Assembly (NCBI GenBank): GCA_026396875.1
Contig: JAPLVY010000005.1
Span: 1-64,000 of the forward strand
Direction of reading: 5' to 3'
From: Candidatus Falkowiibacteriota bacterium
GTDB lineage: Bacteria > Patescibacteriota > Patescibacteriia > Patescibacteriales > UBA12465
Length of the DNA: 64,000 bases
The position numbers and the translations under genes are program-made. Under the pieces are notes generated by a model. It searched no databases. It saw only the letters and a list, made by a program, of their open reading frames with translations, and was not told the origin of the DNA. Below are positions 29,340-39,540 of the stretch, in pieces. Position 1 is the first letter of the stretch; the number at the start of each line of letters is the position of its first letter.

Positions 29340-30746
29340 CTAAATGTGTTTAATAATAGTTATTAACTTGCTCTCATTATTGCTTAAATCAATCTTTTTT
29401 GCAAGTTTTTCTCTTATTTTCTTGATTGGTACTATTTCCTGCACGGTTGAATCCATGTCGCGCATCAAAATAGTCTCATCCATTACTTCTTTTTTTCCCA
29501 TAATTAGGGAAATTTTTGCCTTGGAGCGAACTGCTTCCTCCATTTGCGCCTTCAAACTGTCTGTCGAGAATGATTGTCTAATTTTAAAACCTGCTTGGCG
29601 CAATTCGTCAAAAAGTTGCAGAGATTTTAGTTTTGCGGAATCGCTTAACTGAGCAATGAATACCAAGTTATCTTCGGCTCCAGGCAACGGATAATGACGA
29701 TCGCGCATTTTAGTGGCAGTTCTTTCCAGACCGATAGCTAAACCAACCGCGGAGCTTGGCTTGCCACCCATATTTTCCACCAAATAATCGCAGCGCCCAC
29801 CACCAGCCAGAGAATACTTGCCTTGAGCAACACCACTCTCGGAAACAGGCCAAAATTCAAAAACAGTATCGTTATAATAGTTCAGGCCACGCACCAGGAA
29901 AGGATTAAAATTGTATGGAATATCTAATTCATCCAAGTATTCGCAAACTTTTTTGAAATGGTCACGGCTTTCTTCGGACCAAAAATCGGCAATTTGTGGC
30001 GCTTCCTCGCGCAACTTCACGCAAGATTCTTCTTTGCAGTCCAAGAGACTTAAAATGTTTTTTAATAAGTTCTGCTTACAGTGATGGCAAACCTTGGAAC
30101 GACGACCACGCTCGCGATAAAAATTAGCTAACTTATGACCATACTCTTTGCGACAGTCATTGCCGCCGAGACTATTAATCTGCACTAAGATATCGATACC
30201 AAGGTCTTTAAAAAAATGATAAGCCAAACTAATCACCATTGCTTCCGCAATCGGTTTTCTATCTTTCAAAATTTCTATTTCGAATTGAGTAAATTGGCGA
30301 GAAGAGCCACTCTGCAGTTTTTCGTTACGAAAAACTTGTCCGATAGAAAAAACGCGATGGGGGGCCTCAATCTCATCTAATTTTTGCTCGATATAGTGAC
30401 GGACAATTCCTTGAGTCAATTCTGGGCGCAAACACATGCGTTCGTTCTTTTCTCCCATTAAAGGATATATCTCCTTGTCATTCGCCTTGCGAGCGCTTTT
30501 TTTGTATAAATCGATGTTTTCTAGAATAGGTGTTTCTAGGTGATCAAAACCATAACAAGCGCATAGCTCCTCAGCCTTACGACGAGCAATATCAAAATAC
30601 TGACTATCAGCGATAGAGCAATCTTTCATGCCTAGCATACGAGAATAGCTCTTCTGGCTTCTCCGCACTGGTACTTTAACTAACTCCGGCTTGGCTGCTG
30701 ACTGATGAGAATTGGCACTTTTGACCTTTTCTTTTGGTTTTTGCAT
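29340..30746 (-). CDS. hisS: histidyl-tRNA synthetase
   Basis: Class II motifs: MCLRPELTQGIVRHYIE, RVFSIGQVFRNEKLQSGSSRQFTQFEIEIL, GGGRCDYLVENMGGKPSSAVGLAIGLER. Confidence 0.93.
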   Translation of the reverse strand: MQKPKEKVKSANSHQSAAKPELVKVPVRRSQKSYSRMLGMKDCSIADSQYFDIARRKAEELCACYGFDHLETPILENIDLYKKSARKANDKEIYPLMGEKNERMCLRPELTQGIVRHYIEQKLDEIEAPHRVFSIGQVFRNEKLQSGSSRQFTQFEIEILKDRKPIAEAMVISLAYHFFKDLGIDILVQINSLGGNDCRKEYGHKLANFYRERGRRSKVCHHCKQNLLKNILSLLDCKEESCVKLREEAPQIADFWSEESRDHFKKVCEYLDELDIPYNFNPFLVRGLNYYNDTVFEFWPVSESGVAQGKYSLAGGGRCDYLVENMGGKPSSAVGLAIGLERTATKMRDRHYPLPGAEDNLVFIAQLSDSAKLKSLQLFDELRQAGFKIRQSFSTDSLKAQMEEAVRSKAKISLIMGKKEVMDETILMRDMDSTVQEIVPIKKIREKLAKKIDLSNNESKLITIIKHI

Positions 30747-30750
30747 ATTT

Positions 30751-31347
30751 TTAGTATTTAGGCGCTTCTTTAAACAAAGTAATTTTATTTAATGGTAAGC
30801 CACGCAGTAACACTTTACCGACTACAAAGCTTTTGTCAATCGGCCCGAAAGAACGAGAATCCATGGAATTCATTCGGTTATCACCCAAAACTAGGTATTG
30901 TTTATCATTTATTGCAACTTTTGACTCCGAATAATAGGTATTGGATAAAGTTTCGGTGCCTGCTGGCAAATAACTTTCATTCAATTTAAGACCATCAGGA
31001 TTTTCTTTATTGTAAATATAGACACCGTTGTCTTTAATTTTCACACTTTCTCCCGGCAAGCCAATTACTCTCTTAATGAAATATTCCTGAGGATTCTTGG
31101 GATAACGGAAAACAATTACTTCTCCACGCTGTGGTTCGCGAAAACGGTAGGAAATTTCATCAACAATGAGATATTCACGATCATGGAAATTGGGAATCAT
31201 TGATTCACCCTTTACGTAGAACGGGATAATCAAAAAATAGCGAATTGGCACGATAATTGCGATGGTAATTATCGCCACTTTGAGCAGCTCCCAAATGTAA
31301 AGAATGGCTCTTTTAAACATAAATATAATAAAAAAATAATTTTTCAC
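30751..31347 (-). CDS. lepB: signal peptidase I
   Basis: GESMIPNFHDREYLIVDE, YFIKRVIGLPGESV, VLGDNRMNSMDSRSFGP. Confidence 0.96.
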   Translation of the reverse strand: MKNYFFIIFMFKRAILYIWELLKVAIITIAIIVPIRYFLIIPFYVKGESMIPNFHDREYLIVDEISYRFREPQRGEVIVFRYPKNPQEYFIKRVIGLPGESVKIKDNGVYIYNKENPDGLKLNESYLPAGTETLSNTYYSESKVAINDKQYLVLGDNRMNSMDSRSFGPIDKSFVVGKVLLRGLPLNKITLFKEAPKY

Positions 31348-31364
31348 TTAACTTTTCCAGTGTA

Positions 31365-32435
31365 TCACGGAAGAAGCTTTGGGGCAATAATCATCGCATC
31401 GCCGTAGCTAAAGAAGCGATAGCGCTGATTAATTGCTTCTTGATAGGCTAAATCTATTTTTTCTTTTCCTGCAAAAGCAGAAATGAGCATTAATAAGGTG
31501 GACTTGGGCAAGTGGAAGTTGGTGATTAATCCATCAATAATCTTGAACTGATAACCAGGGCGAATAAAAATATCAGTAAATCTTCCAAAGGATCGTGGCT
31601 CATCCTTAGCTTGGTAATCAAAATCCTGAGAAAATGACTCTAGCGTGCGACAAGCGGTGGTGCCGACGGCGATAATTCTTTGTCCAGATTTTTTTGCGGC
31701 AATAATTTTTTTAATAACTGGTAAAGAAATTTCGGCGTATTCACTGTGCATTTTGTGGTCAGCTAAATTTTCAATTTTCACTGGCAAGAAAGTGCCGAGA
31801 CCAACATGAAGGGTGACGGTAACTACTTCTACGCCCTTGCTCGTTATTTCCTTTAACAGTTCTGGCGTAAAGTGGAGGCCGGCAGTTGGCGCGGCCACTG
31901 AACCTAGTTTATTATTATTGGCATAAACTGTTTGATAACGTGCCCTTTCATATTCTTCATCATGGGTACTTTTAATATAAGGAGGCAGAGGAGTTATTCC
32001 GAGGCGAAAGATTTCTTTCATCAAATTATCGCCGCTCAAATTAAATTTTACTTGCCAAATATTTTCTTGACTAATTAAAATTGTTGCAAAAAAATCTGAA
32101 GAAAATTCAATCTCCATCCCTGGTTTAACTTTTCCCCCAATTAAACATTCCCAAATATCTTCTGATTTTTTTTGATGAAGGAACACTTCTACTCCGCCAC
32201 CAGTTACTTTCTTCTTACCAAGCAAGCGAGCAGGGAAAACTTTTGAATCATTGAGCACAAGCACGTCGCCGGATCGTAAAAGTTTTGGTAAATCAAAAAA
32301 ATGCTGATGGGCAATTTTTCCATTAGCTGAATCTAAAACCAAAAGCCGCGAGTGGTCACGCGGCGATATTGCTTCTTGGGCAATTAGCTCTGATGGTAAA
32401 TTGTAATCAAAATCACTTAACTGATATTCTTTCAT
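31365..32435 (-). CDS. queA: S-adenosylmethionine:tRNA ribosyltransferase-isomerase
   Basis: [28 protein letters not shown]-like [18 protein letters not shown]. Confidence 0.97.
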   Translation of the reverse strand: MKEYQLSDFDYNLPSELIAQEAISPRDHSRLLVLDSANGKIAHQHFFDLPKLLRSGDVLVLNDSKVFPARLLGKKKVTGGGVEVFLHQKKSEDIWECLIGGKVKPGMEIEFSSDFFATILISQENIWQVKFNLSGDNLMKEIFRLGITPLPPYIKSTHDEEYERARYQTVYANNNKLGSVAAPTAGLHFTPELLKEITSKGVEVVTVTLHVGLGTFLPVKIENLADHKMHSEYAEISLPVIKKIIAAKKSGQRIIAVGTTACRTLESFSQDFDYQAKDEPRSFGRFTDIFIRPGYQFKIIDGLITNFHLPKSTLLMLISAFAGKEKIDLAYQEAINQRYRFFSYGDAMIIAPKLLP

Positions 32436-33454
32436 AGACCCAAATGTTTTCTAGCTAATTCAGTCGCAATGCGCCCGCGTGGCGTGCGATCAAGAAAACC
32501 CAATTGTAACAAGTATGGCTCATACATATTTTCGATTGTATCAATCTCTTCGCCCGTACTTGCTGCTAGCGTATTCAAACCTACTGGGCCACCAGAAAAT
32601 TTTTCCAAAATCGTGGTCAGCAATTTTCTATCGACGGCATCCAGACCCAAACTATCTATCTCCATTAAAGCGAAGGCCTCCAAACATCTTTCTTGATCAA
32701 TCTTTCCTCCCCCGTGGAAATCACAGAAATCCCGCACTCGTCTAAGCAGTCGGTTGGCAATTCTTGGTGTCCTTCTGGAGCGAGAAGAAATTTCGGCAAT
32801 TGCTTCCGGAGAAATATCGACCTTCAATAGGCCAGCACTCCGTAAAATAATTCTGGCTAGATCTTCATTCTCATAAAAATCAAGATGGTGAATCAAGCCA
32901 AAACGATCGCGCAACGGAGCGGATAATAAACTTGCTAAAGTGGTTGCGCCGATGATGGTAAAACGTGGCAGATCAAGGCGCAAGGTGCGAGCACTCGGCC
33001 CCTTGCCCATTACAATATCCAAAGCAAAATCTTCCATCGCTGGGTAAAGAACTTCTTCAATATTCTTGTTCAAGCGATGAATCTCATCAATAAACAGAAA
33101 ATCCCCCTCTTCGAGATTGCTAAGAATTGCCGCTAGGTCGCCGCTCTTTTCAATCGCTGGCCCAGAAGTGATGCGCAAAGTGGCGCCAGCTTCACGAGCG
33201 ATAACGTGGGCAAGCGTGGTTTTTCCTAGACCTGGCGCGCCATAAAAAAGAATATGCTCAATAGATTCACCACGGTTTTTGGCGGCGCCTAAAGTAATTT
33301 TCAGACTGGATTTTATTTTTTCTTGACCGACGTAATCGTCAAAAGTCTTTGGTCGAAGTGAACGATCAAAAGCTTCTTCTTCTTTTTTAACAGCTGGAGA
33401 AATAACTCTCTCCTCATCATCCAGCGCGTTTACTAGCTCCTCCGTAATAGACAT
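32432..33454 (-). CDS. ruvB: Holliday junction branch migration helicase RuvB
   Basis: [58 protein letters not shown]. Confidence 0.98.
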   Translation of the reverse strand: MSITEELVNALDDEERVISPAVKKEEEAFDRSLRPKTFDDYVGQEKIKSSLKITLGAAKNRGESIEHILFYGAPGLGKTTLAHVIAREAGATLRITSGPAIEKSGDLAAILSNLEEGDFLFIDEIHRLNKNIEEVLYPAMEDFALDIVMGKGPSARTLRLDLPRFTIIGATTLASLLSAPLRDRFGLIHHLDFYENEDLARIILRSAGLLKVDISPEAIAEISSRSRRTPRIANRLLRRVRDFCDFHGGGKIDQERCLEAFALMEIDSLGLDAVDRKLLTTILEKFSGGPVGLNTLAASTGEEIDTIENMYEPYLLQLGFLDRTPRGRIATELARKHLGL

Positions 33455-33457
33455 AAA

Positions 33458-36373
33458 TTAAATCTTAGCAAATTCGCAGATTCCTTTAAAATCGCAAAAC
33501 TTGCACATTTCACTTGGCTTTGGTGGAAACTTTCCTTTCTTTATATCACCAATTTCCTCCTCAATTTCTTTCTGTAGTTTTTCTTTTTCTTTATCTGTTG
33601 CCTCAAAACTCATTATGCTGCCGTTTTCCAAATAATAATAACTGAGACGAGCAATCGATTTCCCTAAAAATGCCTCTAAAAATAACTGATAGAGAATTAA
33701 CTGGCGACGAGCTTCGTAATCTAGTTTTTCTTTCGGATTGCCGGTTTTGTAATCAACAATTTCCAAGCGTCCATCAGGCAAAACATCAACACGGTCAATT
33801 GCTCCTTTCATAATTTCCCCACCGATTTTGAAAGAAAATCTTTTTTCTAAGAATAAGATTTCTCTACCTCCCAATTCTTGCCAGTATTTCCAGAAAGCAC
33901 GCAAAGCCTCCTTACCTTTGTTATGGTATTCCGATCTTTGTTCTTTGTCGCTATAACCATCGGGTTGCCAACGTTCCTCAAAAATTTCTAATAATTTATT
34001 TTCGCTCAGCGACACTGCACCTTCTTCACCAAACAAACTATTTTGCAAAGCTTGTTTGCCGGCAGTGAGCGGTGACAAGAAATCAAAGAGAACTGAATGC
34101 ATTACCCGACCAAAAATCAGACTTGGTTTATCTTCTGGTGCTGGGATCTTTAAAATAAAAGCGAATTTATATTGCAAAGGGCAATTAGAAAAAGCTGCCA
34201 GCTGAGAAAAAGAAAATTGTTCTGGTAAAATTAAGGGTTCATCCTTGATATTTTCGCTCTCACCAATGTTTTCCAAATCACGAAGCAACTCCAACTTCTT
34301 GGAAAAGCTTTCGTCAAAATTTACCTCCGTAACCATTAAGTCCATCTCCGAAATAAAACGTGAAGGCTTTTTGTCGCGCACGCCACCGTAATTTTTGGCA
34401 CCAGTGATAAAAAGATTTTCTTTGGCGCGAGTCAAAGCCACGTAGAACAGGCGACGCTCTTCCTCGGTATGCGCATCTTTGCTTGTCACAACTTTTTCTT
34501 TTACTAGCGCATCTGGTAAAGAAATTTTTTCGCTGCGGCTGATGGTGGGGAATTTTTTATCTACCGCATTCACCACAAAAACATGTTTGAATTCCAAACC
34601 TTTCGCGGCATGAACCGTCATGATTTTTACTGAGTCGTCATCGGCAAAATCTAGCTTTAGGGCGCCAGTCTCGCCAGCAGCTAATTCCAATTCTAAAATT
34701 TCCAAGAAATCTTTCAATCTGGCATCCGGCAAATTCTCTTCAAAGGTTTTTATTTTACGATAAATTTGATTCAAATAAGAGAAGGCTTCCTGATCACGAT
34801 CGTGATCCAGATCTCGCAATAATCCAGAATCATAAACAAATTGCACGAATACCCTACTGGGCTTTTCATTGACCGCCAATTCCGAATGCTCACTGATTAA
34901 GGAAAGCAGTTTGCCGATATTTTCCCTTGATTTATCGGCTAATCCAGGAATATCACTGGCCAAAGAAAGCGCTTCAAAAAGCGAATAAACTTTTTTGTGA
35001 GCGAATTTATTGATTGTAATTAAATCGGATTGAGAGACACGGAAAATATCCATATTTAAAACCCTGAAGAGCGCGCCAGATTCGTGGTAGTTATCTAAAA
35101 GTCTTAGATAAGAAAGACAATCAATAATTAAAGGCTTGTAGTACAAACCGCGAAGTGAAACAAATTGGTTGGGAATACCGCGGCGATTCAGTTCTTTCAC
35201 AAAAACATCAGCCGTATCATTGGCGCGAACTAAAATTGCAAAATCTTTCCAAGAGTCAACATAACGACTAGCGATTTCTTCAACCACAAAAGATAATTCC
35301 TCTTCCTGCCTCTGAAACTGCAAAAAACGAACGGATGTTTCATTCGGATCGCTTAAAACCATTGATTTTAAGCTTTTATCAATCTTCAACTTTTCCTCCA
35401 AGCGATTCGGATTATTATTCTGAATAAAGCGATAGGCGTAATCCAAGATTTCTTGGCGCGAACGATAGTTCTCTGTCAAAATCGCCTCTTCCGCTTTTGG
35501 AAAATCGTCTTTGAATTGCAAAATATTGCTGATACTTGCGCCACGGAATTTATAAACCGATTGATCATCATCGCCGACCACCACCAAATTATTTTTTGGT
35601 GCCGAAAGTAACTTCACTAGTTCGTATTGTGCCCAATTGGTGTCCTGGAATTCATCAACCATCACATATTCAAATTGCTGGCGATAAAATTCTAAGATTT
35701 TCGGTCTTTCCTTTAATAGTTTAAGGCAATAAACAATTAGGTCTCCAAAATCGAGAGCACTTTCTTGAAGCAACAAGTTATTGTAAACCCCGTAGGCATT
35801 AGCCAGTTCTTTCAAGCGTTTCAACTCTATCTCATCAATTACTTCTTCGGAGTCGGCTTTTTCTAGACGTGCGACATAGGCAGAATATTCTTCGGCGCTA
35901 ACGTTTTCATCCTTCAATCTGGAGAAATGGCGAAGCAGTTCAGAAATAAATTTAGTTGGATTCCCTAGCGGACGATAATAGTCTAACTTAAAAGCGCTGA
36001 GATTTTTTTTCACCAAGATCCACTGTTCAGTAGAAGACATCAATTTGAAATCAGCCGGCAAGCCAATGTCTAGCGCGTGTTCGCGAAGCAATCTCTCGGC
36101 AAAACCGTGAAAAGTATGAATCCACAAATCAACATAGCCATAAGGCAAAATCTGATCCGCTCTTTCCTCTAATTCGCTGGCGGCTTTTTCGGTAAAAGTA
36201 ATCAACAAAATATTTTCCGTTGCCACTTTCTTTTCCATAATTAAATAGGCCAGACGGTTAATCAAAACCGTAGTCTTCCCAGTGCCAGCACCAGCGACAA
36301 TCAAAAGCGGTCCGGTCTCATGAGTAACCGCCTTTTTTTGCTGTGCATTCAATTTTTCTAGGGAAAAATCCAT
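33458..36373 (-). CDS. UvrD/PcrA-family superfamily I helicase fused to RecB-like nuclease with Cys-rich C-terminus
   Basis: VAGAGTGKTTVL, VDEFQDTNWAQ, MTVHAAKGLEF, VALTRAKENLFITGA; C-term GRVMHSVL, LEIVDYKTG, CKFCDFKGIC. Confidence 0.93.
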   Translation of the reverse strand: MDFSLEKLNAQQKKAVTHETGPLLIVAGAGTGKTTVLINRLAYLIMEKKVATENILLITFTEKAASELEERADQILPYGYVDLWIHTFHGFAERLLREHALDIGLPADFKLMSSTEQWILVKKNLSAFKLDYYRPLGNPTKFISELLRHFSRLKDENVSAEEYSAYVARLEKADSEEVIDEIELKRLKELANAYGVYNNLLLQESALDFGDLIVYCLKLLKERPKILEFYRQQFEYVMVDEFQDTNWAQYELVKLLSAPKNNLVVVGDDDQSVYKFRGASISNILQFKDDFPKAEEAILTENYRSRQEILDYAYRFIQNNNPNRLEEKLKIDKSLKSMVLSDPNETSVRFLQFQRQEEELSFVVEEIASRYVDSWKDFAILVRANDTADVFVKELNRRGIPNQFVSLRGLYYKPLIIDCLSYLRLLDNYHESGALFRVLNMDIFRVSQSDLITINKFAHKKVYSLFEALSLASDIPGLADKSRENIGKLLSLISEHSELAVNEKPSRVFVQFVYDSGLLRDLDHDRDQEAFSYLNQIYRKIKTFEENLPDARLKDFLEILELELAAGETGALKLDFADDDSVKIMTVHAAKGLEFKHVFVVNAVDKKFPTISRSEKISLPDALVKEKVVTSKDAHTEEERRLFYVALTRAKENLFITGAKNYGGVRDKKPSRFISEMDLMVTEVNFDESFSKKLELLRDLENIGESENIKDEPLILPEQFSFSQLAAFSNCPLQYKFAFILKIPAPEDKPSLIFGRVMHSVLFDFLSPLTAGKQALQNSLFGEEGAVSLSENKLLEIFEERWQPDGYSDKEQRSEYHNKGKEALRAFWKYWQELGGREILFLEKRFSFKIGGEIMKGAIDRVDVLPDGRLEIVDYKTGNPKEKLDYEARRQLILYQLFLEAFLGKSIARLSYYYLENGSIMSFEATDKEKEKLQKEIEEEIGDIKKGKFPPKPSEMCKFCDFKGICEFAKI

Positions 36374-36379
36374 GGAGTC

Positions 36380-37651
36380 TTATTTAAATTTCTTTAAAAT
36401 TGCTTTTAATTTATTCTGATCCCTTATCGGGCCGATAATTGCAAGATTCAACCTTTCAGGTTTAAAAATCTGCTTGGCCACTTTTTGCAAATCAAGAGCA
36501 GTGATGGTACGAATCTTTTTTAGAGCAGCTTCCGGACTTAGTACTTCGTGGCGTAAGACTGACTGAAACCCATACCAATTAGCTACATCGTCACTGGCTT
36601 CAAGTTGAATAGCAAGGCGTCCAGAAATCAAATCCTTGGCCTTCTTTATTTCCACTGTCGGAATTAGTTCTTCCTTAACTTTTTTAAATTCAGATAAAAC
36701 AGCATTTAAAGCCTCTTCTAGTTTTTCATTTTTTACTCCCGCCACTGCGGTGAGGTAACCACAATCCGAATAAAATTCCACGTTCGCTCGCACCGAATAA
36801 GCCAGTCCTCTTTTTTCTCGCACTTCGGAGAACAAGCGGGAGCTCATTGAGCCACCAAGAATTACTCCCAGGAGTTTTGTTGCCGCCTCCTCTTTTGATC
36901 CTGACTTAAAAGTCCTTACACCAAGAGAAAAAATTGTCTGCTCAATCTTTTTGTTTACCACCAATAGTTGCGGGGTGCTCTGTTTCTCTTTGACTGCCAA
37001 CTTGTTATGCCATTTATTCTTTGGTAAAGTGGCAAAAAACTTTTCTGCCAATTTGTTTGCGTCCTTTGGTAAATTACCAGCAAAAACTAGGGTTGCCGAA
37101 TTAACACCGTATTGAGAATCAAAATATTTTTTAAAGTCTTCACTATCCCAACGTTTGATATTTTCCTTGAAGCCAACTGTATCCCAACCGGCCGGGGTAT
37201 CGCCGTATAGAACCTGCTCCAGGACATCTTCGATTTTCATCATCGGGTTAGCGTCATACATATTTGCCTCCTCAATAATGACGCCACGCTCTTTGTTGAT
37301 TTCTTCATCGGCAAACTTCGAATTTGTTACCATGTCGCTAATAATATCTAGGGCGCGAGTAAATTTTGCGGTATCAGCTTTGATGTAATAGCCAGTGAAC
37401 TCCTTGGAAGTGAAAGCATTGTATTCGCCACCAATACTATCTAACTCGTTGGAAATTACTGCTGCATTTGGTCGCTTATCTGTTCCCTTAAACATTACAT
37501 GCTCTAAAAAGTGGGAAAGTCCGCTAGTTTTGCGATCTTCGTACTTTGAGCCAGTCTTATAAATGATTAAAACAGTCGCGGTTCTTGTCCCGGGCAAAGG
37601 GGCCTGAATAAGTCTTAGTCCGTTGGATAATTTCTGATCTTTTATTTTCAT
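36380..37651 (-). CDS. M16 family zinc peptidase
   Basis: GLSHFLEHVMFKGT inverted zinc motif HxxEH. Confidence 0.95.
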   Translation of the reverse strand: MKIKDQKLSNGLRLIQAPLPGTRTATVLIIYKTGSKYEDRKTSGLSHFLEHVMFKGTDKRPNAAVISNELDSIGGEYNAFTSKEFTGYYIKADTAKFTRALDIISDMVTNSKFADEEINKERGVIIEEANMYDANPMMKIEDVLEQVLYGDTPAGWDTVGFKENIKRWDSEDFKKYFDSQYGVNSATLVFAGNLPKDANKLAEKFFATLPKNKWHNKLAVKEKQSTPQLLVVNKKIEQTIFSLGVRTFKSGSKEEAATKLLGVILGGSMSSRLFSEVREKRGLAYSVRANVEFYSDCGYLTAVAGVKNEKLEEALNAVLSEFKKVKEELIPTVEIKKAKDLISGRLAIQLEASDDVANWYGFQSVLRHEVLSPEAALKKIRTITALDLQKVAKQIFKPERLNLAIIGPIRDQNKLKAILKKFK

Positions 37652-37652
37652 A

Positions 37653-38360
37653 TTATTTTATTTTTTTATCGTTCATCTTTTTTCGTGCCTCAACCGCCTC
37701 CCGATCTAAATACATTTTCGGTAGCATCATTTCTGGCTTCCAAGCTTTTTTCAATTTCATTAAATTATCCGAGAGAGAATACTTCCCGCCAACAGAATAA
37801 TCTTTTCCTAAAATTTCTCCGGTTTCATAAAAAACAATTTGTCCAACTCGACGATTTACCACCAACGGAATGCTATACAGGCGAGAATTATTAGTTATTT
37901 CCATGGTCCAACGGTTAACATAACCAACATCACCCCAACCAGCGCATTTGCAAATTTCGATGAAATTTCTACCCATCGATGAACGCGCCTGCATTTGAGT
38001 GGTTATATTAACTCTCCCACCAATGAATTCGATGGTATGCGCCAAAATTGTTTCCCCTGGTTCAATGAGGATTATTTTATCATCAGGCAGAATTCCATAG
38101 TCACTCCAGTCAATATTATAAGCGCTCAAAGTGTCTTTGGCTTTTTCAGCGCGCAAAGGAGCTCCCCAAATATATTTTGTATGTCTCTCTTTGTATGGAT
38201 TATAAATTGGATGATTGTGTTTAGTTGGCACTTCACGGAAGAACCATTCCCCCAAGGTTATGTCATAGCTGGAGGTATTTAGGTTTTTCTTTTCAAATGG
38301 ACTAATTACCACGGTCCCACTCTTAATACATTCCAATATTTGCTTATCAGATAAGGTCAT
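37653..38360 (-). CDS. dcd: dCTP deaminase family protein
   Basis: NTSSYDITLGEWF, QARSSMGRNFIEICKCAGWGDVGYVNRWTMEITN. Confidence 0.85.
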   Translation of the reverse strand: MTLSDKQILECIKSGTVVISPFEKKNLNTSSYDITLGEWFFREVPTKHNHPIYNPYKERHTKYIWGAPLRAEKAKDTLSAYNIDWSDYGILPDDKIILIEPGETILAHTIEFIGGRVNITTQMQARSSMGRNFIEICKCAGWGDVGYVNRWTMEITNNSRLYSIPLVVNRRVGQIVFYETGEILGKDYSVGGKYSLSDNLMKLKKAWKPEMMLPKMYLDREAVEARKKMNDKKIK

Positions 38361-38443
38361 ATATTACAAAAAAGTTAATTAATCTCTTATAAATTTACCA
38401 CATCCCTGCTATAATTGAAACAAAGCAATTAATTTACCAATAT

Positions 38444-39169
38444 ATGTCAAATTATACCCTCAAGGACCATGATTTTGTCCTTAGTTATGACAAAAAATAT
38501 GTCCTCAAGGTCAAAGAACTGGAGACTAAGGACCGACCGAGAGAAAGAATGATGACAAACGGCCCCGAAGATCTCTCCGCATCGGAGCTATTGTCTATAG
38601 TTCTGAGTGTTGGCACCAAAAAAGAAGAAGTTTCCGTGATGAGCGCCAGATTACTCAAAGAATACGGCGAAAAGACATTAATCAATCAAAAGGACCCAAA
38701 AATCATTAGCAAGGAATTGGACGTCCCAATCGTGAAGGCCTGTCAGATTGTCGCCTGTTTTGAACTTGGCCGACGTTTTTACGAAAAGAAAACGCATGGT
38801 TCGGTGATTATTAAAAGCGCCAAGCAAGCTTTTGAATATTTAAAAGATATGCGAGCCCTGCCAAAAGAACATTTCCGTGGTTTATACCTAGATAGTCAAT
38901 ATAAAATTGTTCGTGACGAAGTAATCTCTATCGGCAGCTTAACGGCCAGCATTGTTCACCCACGTGAAGTTTTTAAACCAGCTCTGGAATATTCAGCGGT
39001 AGCAATCATTGTTGCCCACAACCATCCATCCGGCGCCGTAAAAATAACGGAAGCTGACTTAGAAGTAACTCAAAAATTGGCGGAAGCGGGACAAATACTG
39101 GGAATTGATTTTCTTGACCACCTAGTAATTGGCAAAAATAAATTTGTGAGTATCCCCTTCAGGACGTAA
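38444..39169 (+). CDS. radC: DNA repair protein RadC (JAB/MPN domain)
   Basis: GPEDLSASELLSIVLSVGT, VAHNHPSGAVKITEADLEVT. Confidence 0.96.
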   Translation: MSNYTLKDHDFVLSYDKKYVLKVKELETKDRPRERMMTNGPEDLSASELLSIVLSVGTKKEEVSVMSARLLKEYGEKTLINQKDPKIISKELDVPIVKACQIVACFELGRRFYEKKTHGSVIIKSAKQAFEYLKDMRALPKEHFRGLYLDSQYKIVRDEVISIGSLTASIVHPREVFKPALEYSAVAIIVAHNHPSGAVKITEADLEVTQKLAEAGQILGIDFLDHLVIGKNKFVSIPFRT

Positions 39170-39191
39170 AGATTTAGAGAAAATGCGAACC

Positions 39192-39217
39192 AAAAAACCG
39201 GTGATAACCGGTTTTTT
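39192..39217 (+). terminator. intrinsic terminator after radC
   Basis: AAAAAACCGGTgatAACCGGTTTTTT. Confidence 0.8.
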
Positions 39218-39264
39218 AATAATAATTTATCTATTTTTTAGCACCTATCAATTATAATTTGCTC

Positions 39265-39540
39265 ATGACTAAAAAATATCAAATCAACTGGCCAAACTGG
39301 CTGGTGCGTGACCAAAGAAGTGTGCAATTTCACGTCGAAGCCAACGACTACTTCGGCACTCTGGCAGCAATTATCGACCTTCTGGAACAAAAACCAGAGC
39401 TGATTGGGCATCCAGCGCTTCAAGAAGTAAAAAAGGATTTATTGATCCTGCAAGAAGACTATCAAATAGTCTCCTCGCTAGCCATTGAAAGCACCAAAAA
39501 AGAAAAAAGAATACCGAAGGGCAAACTGACAAGCCAGTGA
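39265..39540 (+). CDS. hypothetical protein
   Basis: 91-aa ORF from MTKKYQINWPNW; convergent overlap with next gene. Confidence 0.55.
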   Translation: MTKKYQINWPNWLVRDQRSVQFHVEANDYFGTLAAIIDLLEQKPELIGHPALQEVKKDLLILQEDYQIVSSLAIESTKKEKRIPKGKLTSQ

